A DNA stretch of 64,000 nt, from NCBI GenBank assembly GCA_027489175.1, contig JAIYAE010000024.1, positions 52,585-116,584 on the forward strand, given 5' to 3'. Source of the DNA: Rhodobacter sp. GTDB taxonomy: Bacteria; Pseudomonadota; Alphaproteobacteria; Rhodobacterales; Rhodobacteraceae. Position numbers and translations under genes: made by a program. Shown here piece after piece: positions 25,563-34,221 of the stretch. Positions within the stretch are counted from its first letter, which is position 1; each line of letters opens with the position of its first letter. The notes beneath the pieces were generated by a model that worked only from the letters and a program-made list of their open reading frames with translations, was not told the origin of the DNA and made no database searches.

Positions 25563-27242
25563 ATGACCGACACGCCCCAGAGCCACAATGGCCTGACCGA
25601 GTTTCTGCCCAAGATCCTGACCGTCTGGCGTGAAGGCTATGGCCTTGGGGACTTGAAGGCCGATGCCCTGGCCGGGCTGACGGTGGCCATCGTGGCGCTG
25701 CCCTTGTCGATGGCGATTGCCATTGCCAGCGGGGTTGGGCCAGAGCGGGGGCTTTACACGGCGATTGTCGGGGGGTTCCTGGTCAGTGCCCTGGGTGGGT
25801 CGCGCTATCAGGTCGGGGGGCCTGCGGGGGCGTTCATCGTCCTCGTCTCGGCCTGCGTGATGGCGGTTGGCTTGCAGGGGCTGATCCTGGCCACGTTCCT
25901 GTCCGGGCTTTTCCTGATCGCGGCGGGGGCGCTGCGGTTCGGGACCTATATCCGCTATATCCCCTATCCGGTGACGGTGGGCTTTACCGCCGGGATCGCC
26001 GTCATCATCTTTGCCAGCCAGCTGCGCGAGATGTTCGGCCTGACCCTGCCCGGGGCCGAGCCGGGCGAGGTTTTCGCCAAGCTGGAGGCGCTTTGGGCGG
26101 CGCGGGACACGGTGACGCCCGCCGCCGTGGCGGTGGCCGCGCTGACGGCTGGTCTGATCTTGGGCTTGCGGCGGTTCCGGCCCGGCTGGCCGGGCATGCT
26201 GATTGCAGTGGCGGTGGCCTCGGCCGTGGTGGCGGCTTTTGGGCTGGAGGTGGCGACGATCGGCACGCGCTTTGGCGACCTGCCGAACATGCTGCCGGTG
26301 CCAAACCTTCCGGATTGGTCGCTGTGGCAGGCGGCCCTGCCCTGGGCGGTCAGTTTCGCGCTGCTGGGGGCGATTGAATCGCTGCTGTCGGCGGTGGTGG
26401 CCGATGGGATGAGCGGGGCACGCCACCGGTCGAACGCGGAACTGGTGGCGCAGGGGATTGCCAACATGGGCTCTGCCGTCTTTGGCGGGTTCTGTGTCAC
26501 CGGCACTATTGCGCGGACCGCCACCAATGTGCGGGCAGGCAGCCGGGGGCCGGTGTCGGGGATGCTGCATGCCCTTTTCATCCTGGTCTTCATGATGGTG
26601 GCGGCGCCCTTGGCAGCTTACATCCCGCTGGCGGCGCTGGCCGGCGTGCTGGGCGTGGTGGCTTGGGGGATGGCAGAGCGACATGAGTTTGCGTCGCTGC
26701 TGCGGTCGTCGCGCGGGGATGCGCTGGTGGTCTCAGTCACTTTCCTGCTGGTGGTGTTCCGCGACCTGACCGAGGGGATCATCGTCGGCTTTGCGCTGGC
26801 CGGGCTGGTCTTCATCCGGCGCATGTCGGAAGCGGTTGAGATGCGGCAGAGCGCGCGGCCTGACCCCGACCCGGGTGTGGACGGGCGGCGGGCCGACCGG
26901 GTGGTTTATCATCTGCGCGGCCCGTATTTCTTTGGTGCAGCGGCCCAGATCGGCGGTGTGCTGGAGCGGATTGCCGAAGCGCCCCGCGCCTTCGTGCTGG
27001 ACATGACGGATGTGCCCCTGATCGACAGTTCCGGCGCGCGCAGTTTTCACCAGCTGGCGGGCCGGGCGCGGCGGCGGGGCGGGCAACTTTTCCTGGTCGG
27101 CCTGACCCCCGTCTTGCGCCGTCAGCTGGAGGGACAAGGCGTGCGTGAGCCGGAGGTGTGCTATCTTCCGGATGTCGCGGCGGTGGACCGGCTGCTGGAT
27201 GCACCGCCATCGGAAGGCGAATCGGGTCTGGGCAAGGCCTGA
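25563..27242 (+). CDS. SulP-family anion transporter with STAS domain
   Basis: The product is 559 aa from ATG 25563 (MTDTPQSHNG); the open frame begins 11 codons earlier at a TTG without a better ribosome-binding site. About 10-14 membrane segments carry the SulP signature region GLYTAIVGGFLVSALGGSRYQVGGPAGAF. The cytoplasmic C-terminus is a STAS domain (FVLDMTDVPLIDSSGARSFH, about residues 480-500), which has the conserved DSSG loop. The family carries sulfate, bicarbonate or other anions with sodium or protons, and the substrate here is unknown. A bicarbonate role would pair with the SbtA-like permease at 15690, but the genes are far apart. Confidence 0.88.
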   Translation: MTDTPQSHNGLTEFLPKILTVWREGYGLGDLKADALAGLTVAIVALPLSMAIAIASGVGPERGLYTAIVGGFLVSALGGSRYQVGGPAGAFIVLVSACVMAVGLQGLILATFLSGLFLIAAGALRFGTYIRYIPYPVTVGFTAGIAVIIFASQLREMFGLTLPGAEPGEVFAKLEALWAARDTVTPAAVAVAALTAGLILGLRRFRPGWPGMLIAVAVASAVVAAFGLEVATIGTRFGDLPNMLPVPNLPDWSLWQAALPWAVSFALLGAIESLLSAVVADGMSGARHRSNAELVAQGIANMGSAVFGGFCVTGTIARTATNVRAGSRGPVSGMLHALFILVFMMVAAPLAAYIPLAALAGVLGVVAWGMAERHEFASLLRSSRGDALVVSVTFLLVVFRDLTEGIIVGFALAGLVFIRRMSEAVEMRQSARPDPDPGVDGRRADRVVYHLRGPYFFGAAAQIGGVLERIAEAPRAFVLDMTDVPLIDSSGARSFHQLAGRARRRGGQLFLVGLTPVLRRQLEGQGVREPEVCYLPDVAAVDRLLDAPPSEGESGLGKA

Positions 27243-27344
27243 AAGCCGATCTTCACGAAACACCGACGGATCGTCACGCGGGCGTGAACGCCAGTGGATT
27301 GATTTCCAATGGCAATCGCCAAGGCAGTTTTCTAAAATTTGCAA

Positions 27345-27367
27345 GATTGACGCAACAGAAGTCAATC
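27345..27367 (+). promoter_or_regulatory. Perfect 7-bp inverted repeat upstream of acs
   Basis: GATTGAC and GTCAATC flank a 9-base AT-leaning spacer, in the only AT-rich stretch before acs (about 27300-27420). The half-site also reads as a -35-like TTGACG at 27347-27352. A symmetric factor bound here would sit about 145 bp before the acs start and could control acetate use. The factor is unknown. Confidence 0.45.
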
Positions 27368-27470
27368 AATTTACAGAATTATGCATTTAAATTATGGGGT
27401 TACGTTTTTCTTTACGAAGTGTTACCGTGTGAGTGGGAGAGAGCCGTTCCGAATGTGGGGCGGGGTGCTG

Positions 27471-27492
27471 CAGGGTCCTTGGCCGGGCCCTG
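27471..27492 (+). promoter_or_regulatory. Hairpin directly before the acs ribosome-binding site
   Basis: An 8-bp stem (CAGGGTCC / GGGCCCTG, one T-G pair) with a 6-base loop ends 2 bp before the GGGAGGAG ribosome-binding site (27495-27502). It could influence translation start or mRNA stability of acs. It is nearly identical to the palindrome at 13412-13435. Confidence 0.4.
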
Positions 27493-27510
27493 TGGGGGAG
27501 GAGAACCACG

Positions 27511-29472
27511 ATGACCGAACAGGCCCTGAAATCCGTTTATCCGGCGTCTGACGCCTTTGTTGCCAAGGCGCATATCGATGCTGCCGGGTATGAGGCGCGC
27601 TATGCGGCCTCGGTGAAGGACCCCGAGGGGTTCTGGGGGGCCGAGGGGCTGCGGCTGGACTGGATCAAGCCGTACACGAAGGTCAAGAACACCTCATTCG
27701 CGCCGGGAAACATCAGCATCAAATGGTTTGAGGACGGGGTGCTGAACGTCAGCGCCAACTGCATCGACCGCCACATGCTGACCCGCGCCAACCAGACCGC
27801 GATCATCTGGGAACCCGATGATCCGAAGGAACCGGCGCAGCACATCACCTATGCGCAACTGCTGGAGCAGACCTGCCGTCTGGCGAACGTGCTGAAGGCG
27901 CATGGGGTCACCAAGGGCGACCGGGTCGTCCTTTACATGCCGATGATCCCCGAAGCGGCCTATGCGATGCTGGCCTGCACGCGGATCGGGGCGATCCATT
28001 CCATTGTGTTCGGCGGCTTTTCCCCCGATGCGCTGGCGAACCGGGTCAATGACTCGGAGGCCAAGGTGGTCATCACCGCCGACTGGGCGCCCCGTGGCGG
28101 CAAGAAGACCGGTCTGAAGGACAACACCCACAAGGCGATGCTGCATTGCTCGGACCGGGTGAAGGTGCTGGTCGTCAAGCGGACCGGGGACCAGACAAGC
28201 TGGGTTGACGGTCGCGACTTTGACCTGACGGCGGAAATGGCGACGGCGAAGCCCTATTGCCCTTACGTCGAGGTTGGCGCGGAAGATCCGATGTTCATCC
28301 TTTACACCTCAGGCTCCACCGGCAAGCCGAAGGGCGTGGTGCATACGACGGGCGGCTATCTGGTCTATGCGTCGATGACGCATCAGCTGACCTTTGACTA
28401 CCACGACGGCGACATCTTCTGGTGCACGGCGGATGTGGGTTGGGTCACGGGGCACAGCTACATCGTCTATGGGCCGCTGGCGAACGGGGCGACGACGCTG
28501 ATGTTCGAAGGCGTGCCGACCTATCCGGATGCGGGCCGGTTCTGGGAGGTGTGCGCCAAGCACAAGGTGAACCAATTCTACACCGCGCCGACCGCGATCC
28601 GCAGCCTGATGGGGCTGGGGCCGGAGTGGGTGGAAAAGCACGACCTCTCCAGCCTGAAGCTTTTGGGATCGGTCGGTGAGCCGATCAACCCCGAGGCGTG
28701 GAGCTGGTACAACACCCATGTCGGCAAGGGGAAATGCCCGATCGTCGACACGTTCTGGCAGACTGAGACTGGCGGGCATATCGTGACGCCGCTGCCGGGG
28801 GCGATCCCGCAGAAACCGGGGTCGGCGACGAAGCCGTTCTTCGGGGTGAAGCTGGAGGTGCTGGACCCCGCCACAGCCAAGGTCCAGACCGAGATGGAAA
28901 CCGATGGTGTCCTGTGCATCACCGACAGCTGGCCGGGGCAGATGCGCACGCTGTGGGGTGACCACGCGCGGTTTGAGGAAGCCTATTTCAGCCAGTACAA
29001 AGGCTATTACTTCACCGGCGACGGCTGCCGCCGCGATGCGGATGGCTATTACTGGATCACGGGCCGGGTCGATGACGTGATCAACGTCAGCGGCCACCGG
29101 ATGGGGACGGCCGAGGTTGAATCCGCCCTCGTTGCGCATGAGGCGGTGGCTGAGGCGGCCGTCGTGGGCTACCCGCACGACATCAAGGGGCAGGGCATCT
29201 ATGCCTATGTGACCCTGATGCGCGGCGTGGAGCCGACCGAAGAGCTGCGCAAGAAGCTGGAAGCCTGGGTGCGGACCGAGATCGGACCCATCGCCAAGCC
29301 GGACCTGATCCAGTGGGCGCCGGGGCTGCCAAAGACGCGGTCCGGCAAGATCATGCGCCGCATCCTGCGCAAGATTGCCGAGAACGACTTTGGCGCATTG
29401 GGCGATACCAGCACGCTGGCTGATCCTTCGGTGGTTGACGATCTGATCGCCAACCGGATGAACAAGGCCTGA
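27511..29472 (+). CDS. acs: Acetyl-CoA synthetase (AMP-forming)
   Basis: The product is 653 aa, the normal length. It converts acetate, ATP and CoA to acetyl-CoA, AMP and PPi. Visible motifs: [17 protein letters not shown] (A3 loop), [11 protein letters not shown] (A5), [24 protein letters not shown] (A7-A8 region) and the C-terminal [12 protein letters not shown], whose Lys is the usual site of regulatory acetylation. ATG 27511 is fixed by GGGAGGAG; the open frame extends upstream through the hairpin. Adenylate kinase starts 4 bp after the stop, and an MHS-type transporter follows, which makes an acetate-assimilation module. Confidence 0.94.
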   Translation: MTEQALKSVYPASDAFVAKAHIDAAGYEARYAASVKDPEGFWGAEGLRLDWIKPYTKVKNTSFAPGNISIKWFEDGVLNVSANCIDRHMLTRANQTAIIWEPDDPKEPAQHITYAQLLEQTCRLANVLKAHGVTKGDRVVLYMPMIPEAAYAMLACTRIGAIHSIVFGGFSPDALANRVNDSEAKVVITADWAPRGGKKTGLKDNTHKAMLHCSDRVKVLVVKRTGDQTSWVDGRDFDLTAEMATAKPYCPYVEVGAEDPMFILYTSGSTGKPKGVVHTTGGYLVYASMTHQLTFDYHDGDIFWCTADVGWVTGHSYIVYGPLANGATTLMFEGVPTYPDAGRFWEVCAKHKVNQFYTAPTAIRSLMGLGPEWVEKHDLSSLKLLGSVGEPINPEAWSWYNTHVGKGKCPIVDTFWQTETGGHIVTPLPGAIPQKPGSATKPFFGVKLEVLDPATAKVQTEMETDGVLCITDSWPGQMRTLWGDHARFEEAYFSQYKGYYFTGDGCRRDADGYYWITGRVDDVINVSGHRMGTAEVESALVAHEAVAEAAVVGYPHDIKGQGIYAYVTLMRGVEPTEELRKKLEAWVRTEIGPIAKPDLIQWAPGLPKTRSGKIMRRILRKIAENDFGALGDTSTLADPSVVDDLIANRMNKA

Positions 29473-29476
29473 TCCG

Positions 29477-30148
29477 GTGGCTGCCACGCCCCCAGTCCTG
29501 ATCCTGCTTGGCCCCCCCGGGGCCGGCAAAGGCACGCAAGCGCGGATGCTGGAGGAGGACTTCGGTCTGGTCCAGTTGTCCACGGGTGACCTTTTGCGCG
29601 CGGCAGTGTCGGCGGGAACCGAGGCGGGCAAGGCGGCCAAGGCGGTGATGGACGCGGGCCAGCTGGTCAGCGATGACATCGTGCTGGCAATCCTGCAGGA
29701 CCGGATGGCGCAACCCGATGTCGCCAACGGCATCATCCTGGACGGCTTTCCCCGCACCGCGGGGCAAGCGGCGGCGCTGGATGCGCTTTTGGCCAAGACC
29801 GGCCAGCGCGTGACCGCCGCCGTCAGCCTTGAGGTCGATGACGAGGCGATGATCGCCCGGGTCTCGGGCCGCTATACCTGCGGCGCTTGCGGCGAAGGCT
29901 ATCATGACGCGTTCAAGCAGCCTGTGAAAGCGGGCGTTTGCGACAAATGCGGCGGCACCGGTTTCAAGCGCCGGGCCGACGACAACGCCGAAACTGTGCG
30001 CGAAAGGCTGCAGGCCTATCACGCCCAGACGGCACCGCTGATCACGTATTACGAGTGCCAGTCAGTGCTGGAACGGGTGCCGGCGATGGGGTCCATCGCC
30101 GGTGTCCGGTCCATGCTGGCAGGCATCGTCGGGCGCGTCGCGGCATAG
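29477..30148 (+). CDS. adk: Adenylate kinase with zinc-type lid
   Basis: The product is 223 aa, starting at GTG 29477, 4 bp after acs, without a clear own ribosome-binding site, so it probably depends on acs translation. The P-loop is GPPGAGKGT, followed by STGDLLRAA and LDGFPRT. The lid has four cysteines (CGAC ... CDKC) and belongs to the long, metal-binding type. It converts AMP + ATP to 2 ADP. The placement is telling: acs releases AMP, which this enzyme returns to the pool. Most bacteria carry adk in the ribosomal spc cluster, so this is likely a second, dedicated copy; that needs the full genome. Confidence 0.92.
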   Translation: MAATPPVLILLGPPGAGKGTQARMLEEDFGLVQLSTGDLLRAAVSAGTEAGKAAKAVMDAGQLVSDDIVLAILQDRMAQPDVANGIILDGFPRTAGQAAALDALLAKTGQRVTAAVSLEVDDEAMIARVSGRYTCGACGEGYHDAFKQPVKAGVCDKCGGTGFKRRADDNAETVRERLQAYHAQTAPLITYYECQSVLERVPAMGSIAGVRSMLAGIVGRVAA

Positions 30149-30220
30149 GGTTCGACCGGTCCCGCCAGAGGAGGGTGGGGACGGCTGAGGGGGAAGGCCA
30201 AAGTCCGCAAGGGCCTGGTT

Positions 30221-30328
30221 CTTTCGGAAGGTCCGCTTCCCGAAAGGAAGTGGAAAAAGGTCCGGCCCGTCTGGACGGGCGGGCAAGAGGCCGAATGCAA
30301 GAGGGAATGCCCCGACGCCAGACGGGGC
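30221..30328 (+). promoter_or_regulatory. Structured 5' leader of the transporter gene, with competing hairpins
   Basis: Three stem-loops occur in the 196 bp between adk and the transporter: CTTTCGGAAG...CTTCCCGAAAG (30221-30246), GCCCGT-ctgg-ACGGGC (30265-30280) and GCCCCG-N8-CGGGGC (30309-30328). The second and third can be replaced by a long-range pairing of CCCGTCTGG (30266-30274) with CCAGACGGG (30318-30326). The ribosome-binding site GGAGG lies 6 bp after the last stem. This looks like a switchable leader or an attenuator, although no T-run is present. It matches no riboswitch class I know. Confidence 0.4.
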
Positions 30329-30344
30329 CTAATGGAGGTAACAC

Positions 30345-32354
30345 ATGTCCACGGCATCAACCAACGTGCGCGACCGGTCGCGCCCCATGACGGGGGAGGA
30401 GAAGAAAGTCATTCTCGCCTCTTCCGCGGGGACGATCTTCGAATGGTACGACTTCTATCTTTACGGCTCGCTCGCCGCGATCATCGGCGCGCAGTTCTTC
30501 ACGCCGTTCCCGGAAGCCACGCGCAACGTTTTCGCGCTTCTGGCCTTCGCTGCGGGCTTCATCGTGCGCCCGTTCGGCGCGCTGGTGTTTGGTGCGCTGG
30601 GTGACCTTGTCGGCCGGAAGTACACCTTCCTGATGACCATCGTCATCATGGGTGCCTCGACCTTCCTCGTCGGCCTTTTGCCCAACTACTATTCCTGGGG
30701 TGCTGCGGCGCCGATCATCCTGATCATCCTGCGCATGCTGCAGGGTCTTGCGCTTGGGGGCGAATACGGCGGCGCTGCGGTCTATGTGGCCGAGCACGCG
30801 CCCGCCAACCAGCGCGGCTTCTTCACTGCCTTCATCCAGACCACGGCAACGCTGGGCCTCTTGCTCTCGCTGATCGTGATCCTGTCGGTTCAGGGCTATG
30901 TGAACGGCAACTTCCCCGACCAGCCGGTGCTGGACGCGGCCGGGGCCGCCGTGATGAACGCCGATGGCACGCCTGCCATGATGAAGGCGTTCAACGCCTG
31001 GGGCTGGCGGATCCCGTTCATCGGGTCGATCCTGCTGCTTGGCATTTCGCTCTACATCCGTCTGCAGATGAACGAATCCCCCGCCTTCAAGAAGATGAAG
31101 GAAGAGGGTTCGGCCTCCAAGGCACCGCTGCGTGAAGCTTTCGGCCCAGGCAAGAACGCCCTGGTCCTGCTGATCGCGCCGATCCTGCTTCTGGTTCTTG
31201 CGTTCTCGGGCGCGCTGACCGGATCGCTGGCGATGTATATCGGGATCGCCTTCGTGGTGATCGCGGTGATCTGGGGCTGGCTCAACGCCAAGATCGCGCT
31301 GATCGCGCTGCTTGGTCTGGTCGCCGGTCAGGCTGTCGTCTGGTATACCGGCCAGTTCTACGCGCTGTTCTTCCTGCAGAACGTGATCAAGGTCGATGCC
31401 TTCAGCGCCAACGTCTTCGTGGCCTGGTCGCTGATCCTTGGCACTGCCGGCTTCCTGTTCTTCGGCGCGCTGTCGGACCGCATTGGCCGCAAGCCGATTA
31501 TCCTGGCCGGCTGCCTGATCGCGGCTGCAACCTATCAGTTCGTGTTCCCGCTGCTGACGCAGACCGCGAACCCGATGCTGCACGCCGCACACCAGGTGCC
31601 GGTCGTCGTCACGGCGGACCCGGACGACTGCTCGTTCCAGTTCAACCCGGTCGGTACGGCGAAGTTCACCAACTCTTGCGACATCACCAAGGCACTTTTG
31701 TCGCGGGCTTCGGTGAACTATGAAACCGTCGATGCCCCTGCGGGCTCTGTCGCAACCGTCAAGATCGGTGAGACGGAGATCCCGGCCTATGTGGGCAGCG
31801 CCAACACCGCTGCGGTCGCCGAACTGACCGCCGCGCTGGAAACCGCCAAGGCAGGCACCGACCAAGCGGCCATTGATGCAGCGCAAGCCGCACTTGATGC
31901 CGAGAAGGGCAAGCCCGCCGCTTTCACCAAGGCCGTGAACGACGCGATCAAGGCAGCGGGTTATCCGCTGGTGGCCGCCGAGAACACCACTGTCGCGGTG
32001 GCGCAGAACTTCGTCGACATCTTCACTGCGCAGAAACTGACGATCATCGCCATCCTGACCTATCTCATCATCCTGGTGACGATGGTCTATGGCCCGATCG
32101 CAGCGATGCTGGTGGAACTCTTCCCGACGCGGATCCGCTACTCGGGCCTGTCGCTGCCCTACCACATCGGTAACGGCTGGTTCGGGGGCCTGATGCCCGC
32201 AACCGCCTTTGCCATCTCGGCGCAGACCGGTTCGGTCTATGGCGGGCTGTGGTACCCGATCGTGATTGCCCTGGCCACCGTGGTAATCGGCCTGATCTTC
32301 GTGCCGGGCGGAACGCACAAGAAAGACATCTTCGCTGACGACTCGTCACGCTAA
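30345..32354 (+). CDS. MHS-type MFS transporter with a large extracytoplasmic insert
   Basis: The product is 669 aa; metabolite:H+ symporters of this family usually have 430-550. The N-terminal half is classical: AGTIFEWYDFYLYGSLAAII, the loop GDLVGRKYTF, LRMLQGLALGGEYGGAAVY, and the second-half loop ALSDRIGRKP. Between two late membrane segments (about residues 407-562) lies a hydrophilic insert of about 155 residues with two Cys (DDCSF, NSCDI) and an Ala-rich helical stretch (ALETAKAGTDQAAIDAAQAA), probably periplasmic. Extra hydrophobic segments near 285-335 also lengthen it. Position after acs and adk suggests uptake of acetate or a related acid. GGAGG precedes ATG 30345. Confidence 0.85.
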   Translation: MSTASTNVRDRSRPMTGEEKKVILASSAGTIFEWYDFYLYGSLAAIIGAQFFTPFPEATRNVFALLAFAAGFIVRPFGALVFGALGDLVGRKYTFLMTIVIMGASTFLVGLLPNYYSWGAAAPIILIILRMLQGLALGGEYGGAAVYVAEHAPANQRGFFTAFIQTTATLGLLLSLIVILSVQGYVNGNFPDQPVLDAAGAAVMNADGTPAMMKAFNAWGWRIPFIGSILLLGISLYIRLQMNESPAFKKMKEEGSASKAPLREAFGPGKNALVLLIAPILLLVLAFSGALTGSLAMYIGIAFVVIAVIWGWLNAKIALIALLGLVAGQAVVWYTGQFYALFFLQNVIKVDAFSANVFVAWSLILGTAGFLFFGALSDRIGRKPIILAGCLIAAATYQFVFPLLTQTANPMLHAAHQVPVVVTADPDDCSFQFNPVGTAKFTNSCDITKALLSRASVNYETVDAPAGSVATVKIGETEIPAYVGSANTAAVAELTAALETAKAGTDQAAIDAAQAALDAEKGKPAAFTKAVNDAIKAAGYPLVAAENTTVAVAQNFVDIFTAQKLTIIAILTYLIILVTMVYGPIAAMLVELFPTRIRYSGLSLPYHIGNGWFGGLMPATAFAISAQTGSVYGGLWYPIVIALATVVIGLIFVPGGTHKKDIFADDSSR

Positions 32355-32365
32355 GGGTCAAGGTT

Positions 32366-32391
32366 CGGGCCGGGGCAATCGCCTCGGCCCG
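32366..32391 (+). terminator. Strong hairpin after the MHS transporter gene
   Basis: An 11-bp stem (CGGGCCGGGGC / GCCTCGGCCCG, one G-T pair) with loop AATC lies 12 bp after the stop. No T-run follows, so it is a likely transcript end, but not a textbook intrinsic terminator. Confidence 0.5.
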
Positions 32392-32504
32392 GACGCCCCC
32401 ACGCCTTTTCGTCCCGAAAAGCCGCCACAACTGCCGACTTTTCCGGTTGCAAAGGAGACTACCCAGCTGAAATGCCGGCTGTCCGGTATCGCGTCGCCAG
32501 GCTG

Positions 32505-32777
32505 CTAGCTGCGCAGACGCCGGAACAGCACCGCTAGGGCAAGAACGATGGCCAGGATGATGACGTTCGACACAAGACCTGCCCCGATGGCATTGGTAAG
32601 CGCGACATCGGTCGGCGGGTTGGTCGACGGCAGGATGACCGCGACGAAGATCACTCCAAGCGCCAGCGGCACGACCTGGCCTGTAGCGGCCTGGGTGCGG
32701 AACATGGTGACCACAAGCGCCACGATCAGGCCAATGCGGAACGGATCAGTAAGCTGCGATATCACGAGGTCGATCAT
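32505..32777 (-). CDS. Small membrane protein of unknown function
   Basis: The product is 90 aa with three hydrophobic segments (about 14-27, 35-50, 64-86) and a basic tail RRLRS, so a small inner-membrane protein. AAGGGG lies 8 bp upstream of ATG 32777 on the minus strand. A plus-strand frame over the same bases lacks a ribosome-binding site and reads less well. The gene is divergent from an orphan receiver and convergent with the MHS transporter. No family was recognised. Confidence 0.6.
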   Translation of the reverse strand: MIDLVISQLTDPFRIGLIVALVVTMFRTQAATGQVVPLALGVIFVAVILPSTNPPTDVALTNAIGAGLVSNVIILAIVLALAVLFRRLRS

Positions 32778-32852
32778 GGCATGTGCCCCTTTGACACATC
32801 CTTTCCCGATCCGTCGCTACGGCACAACCCCCCTGCAGAAGCAGGGCATCGA

Positions 32853-33254
32853 ATGAGTGCGCCGGCGCATCACCTGCCGCCATCAGCCCGGATCCTTGTG
32901 GTCGAGGACGAGGACAACATCGCCACGGCGCTTGAGTTCCTGATCCTGCGCGAGGGTTATGGTCATGACCGCGTTGCAAGCGGGGCGGAAGCGATGACCC
33001 GCATCCGCGCTACGCATCCTAACCTTGTCCTCTTGGATGTCATGCTGCCTGAGGTCTCAGGCTATGAGATCTGCAAGGGCATCCGGATGGACCCAAGCCT
33101 GTCACAGGTGAAGGTCTTGATGATGACCGCACGCGGGTCAGCCGTCGAAAGAACCAAGGGTCTGGCCCTTGGGGCAGATGGCTTCATTGCAAAACCGTTC
33201 GAGTTGAGCGACCTGCGATTGCAGCTTCGCCGGCTTTTGTCGGCGGGGTCCTAG
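32853..33254 (+). CDS. Single-domain response regulator
   Basis: The product is 133 aa, one receiver domain with no output domain. The acidic pocket is VVEDED, the phosphoacceptor Asp lies in NLVLLDVMLPE, the Thr in LMMTARG and the Lys in FIAKPFE. The short frame start at ATG 32853 removes a proline-rich upstream extension with no family match. No histidine kinase is in the window. Such proteins act by protein contact, for example in phosphorelays or on motor or transporter targets. The location near the acetate module suggests, but does not show, a link. Confidence 0.85.
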   Translation: MSAPAHHLPPSARILVVEDEDNIATALEFLILREGYGHDRVASGAEAMTRIRATHPNLVLLDVMLPEVSGYEICKGIRMDPSLSQVKVLMMTARGSAVERTKGLALGADGFIAKPFELSDLRLQLRRLLSAGS

Positions 33255-33307
33255 GCGGCCTCCGCACCGACAGTCAGTGGCGCGGTTGCTTCCGGAAAGC
33301 TCCGGCG

Positions 33308-34078
33308 TCAGGCGAAGGGGTCGACCGGGTAGCTGACCCCCACGAGGTAAAGCCCCTGCGGCGGGGCGACCGGCCCGCAGGCCGCCCGGTCGCGCGCCAG
33401 AAGGGCCGTGCGCATGTCATCAGGTGTCCATGCCCCGGCCCCGACCCGCTGCAGCGTGCCGACAATGGACCGCACCTGATTGTGCAGAAAGCTGCGCGCG
33501 GCGAGGGCAAAGCGGTATTCGATCCCGCCAGGGTAGGGGTGTTCGGAAATCTCAAGCTGGTCCAGCGTCTTGACCGGGCTGTTGGCCTGGCAAAACGTGC
33601 TGCGGAAGGTGGTAAAGTCATGGCGGCCGATCAGATGCGCCGCGCCCTCCTGCATGGCCGCCAGTTCCAGCGGGGCGATGACCTGCCAGACCAGCCCTTT
33701 GTCATGCGTGACGGGTGCCCGGCGGGCGACCAGCCGGTAACGATAGCGCCGCCCGGTCGCGGAAAAACGGGCGTGAAAATCGTCTGGCACCTGAATGCAG
33801 TTGATGACCGCCACCGGCGCGGGCCGCAGATGCGCGTTCAGCGCGGCGGCAAGGCGGAAGGTGTCCCACGCGCGCGGAAGGTCGACATGGGCGACCTGCG
33901 CCACGGCATGCACGCCCGCATCGGTGCGTCCGGCGGCGGCGATGGTATGGGGGCCCGGTTCCAGCTTGGCCAGGGCCGCCTCGACCGCGCCCTGCACCGA
34001 GACCTGCCCACCCGCCTGGCGCTGCCAGCCGGCGAAGGGGCCGCCGTGGTATTCGATCTGAAGGGCATAGCGGGGCAT
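33308..34078 (-). CDS. truA: tRNA pseudouridine synthase A
   Basis: The product is 256 aa. It makes pseudouridine at tRNA positions 38-40. The catalytic Asp is D53 in GRTDAGVHA, and the family-specific DFTTFRS and [13 protein letters not shown] motifs are present. Length and order match TruA of other bacteria. ATG 34078 on the minus strand begins at the conserved [16 protein letters not shown]. It is divergent from the ycjX gene. Confidence 0.94.
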   Translation of the reverse strand: MPRYALQIEYHGGPFAGWQRQAGGQVSVQGAVEAALAKLEPGPHTIAAAGRTDAGVHAVAQVAHVDLPRAWDTFRLAAALNAHLRPAPVAVINCIQVPDDFHARFSATGRRYRYRLVARRAPVTHDKGLVWQVIAPLELAAMQEGAAHLIGRHDFTTFRSTFCQANSPVKTLDQLEISEHPYPGGIEYRFALAARSFLHNQVRSIVGTLQRVGAGAWTPDDMRTALLARDRAACGPVAPPQGLYLVGVSYPVDPFA

Positions 34079-34221
34079 GGCGGTTTCCCTATCCCGGATT
34101 GCGCGGCTTGTGAATGCGGGGCAGTGGCGGAACGCGGGGCAATTTTGCCCATGGGGCGCACCCCCCTACCATTCCGCGTGGCCGGGGCCTATCTTGACCC
34201 CGGACAGCAAGGGGTTCCGCA

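Noticed and set aside
30357..32318. 653-aa minus-strand open frame opposite the MHS transporter
   Set aside because: The product is His/Arg/Asp-rich with no hydrophobic core or motif, which is typical of an antisense shadow.
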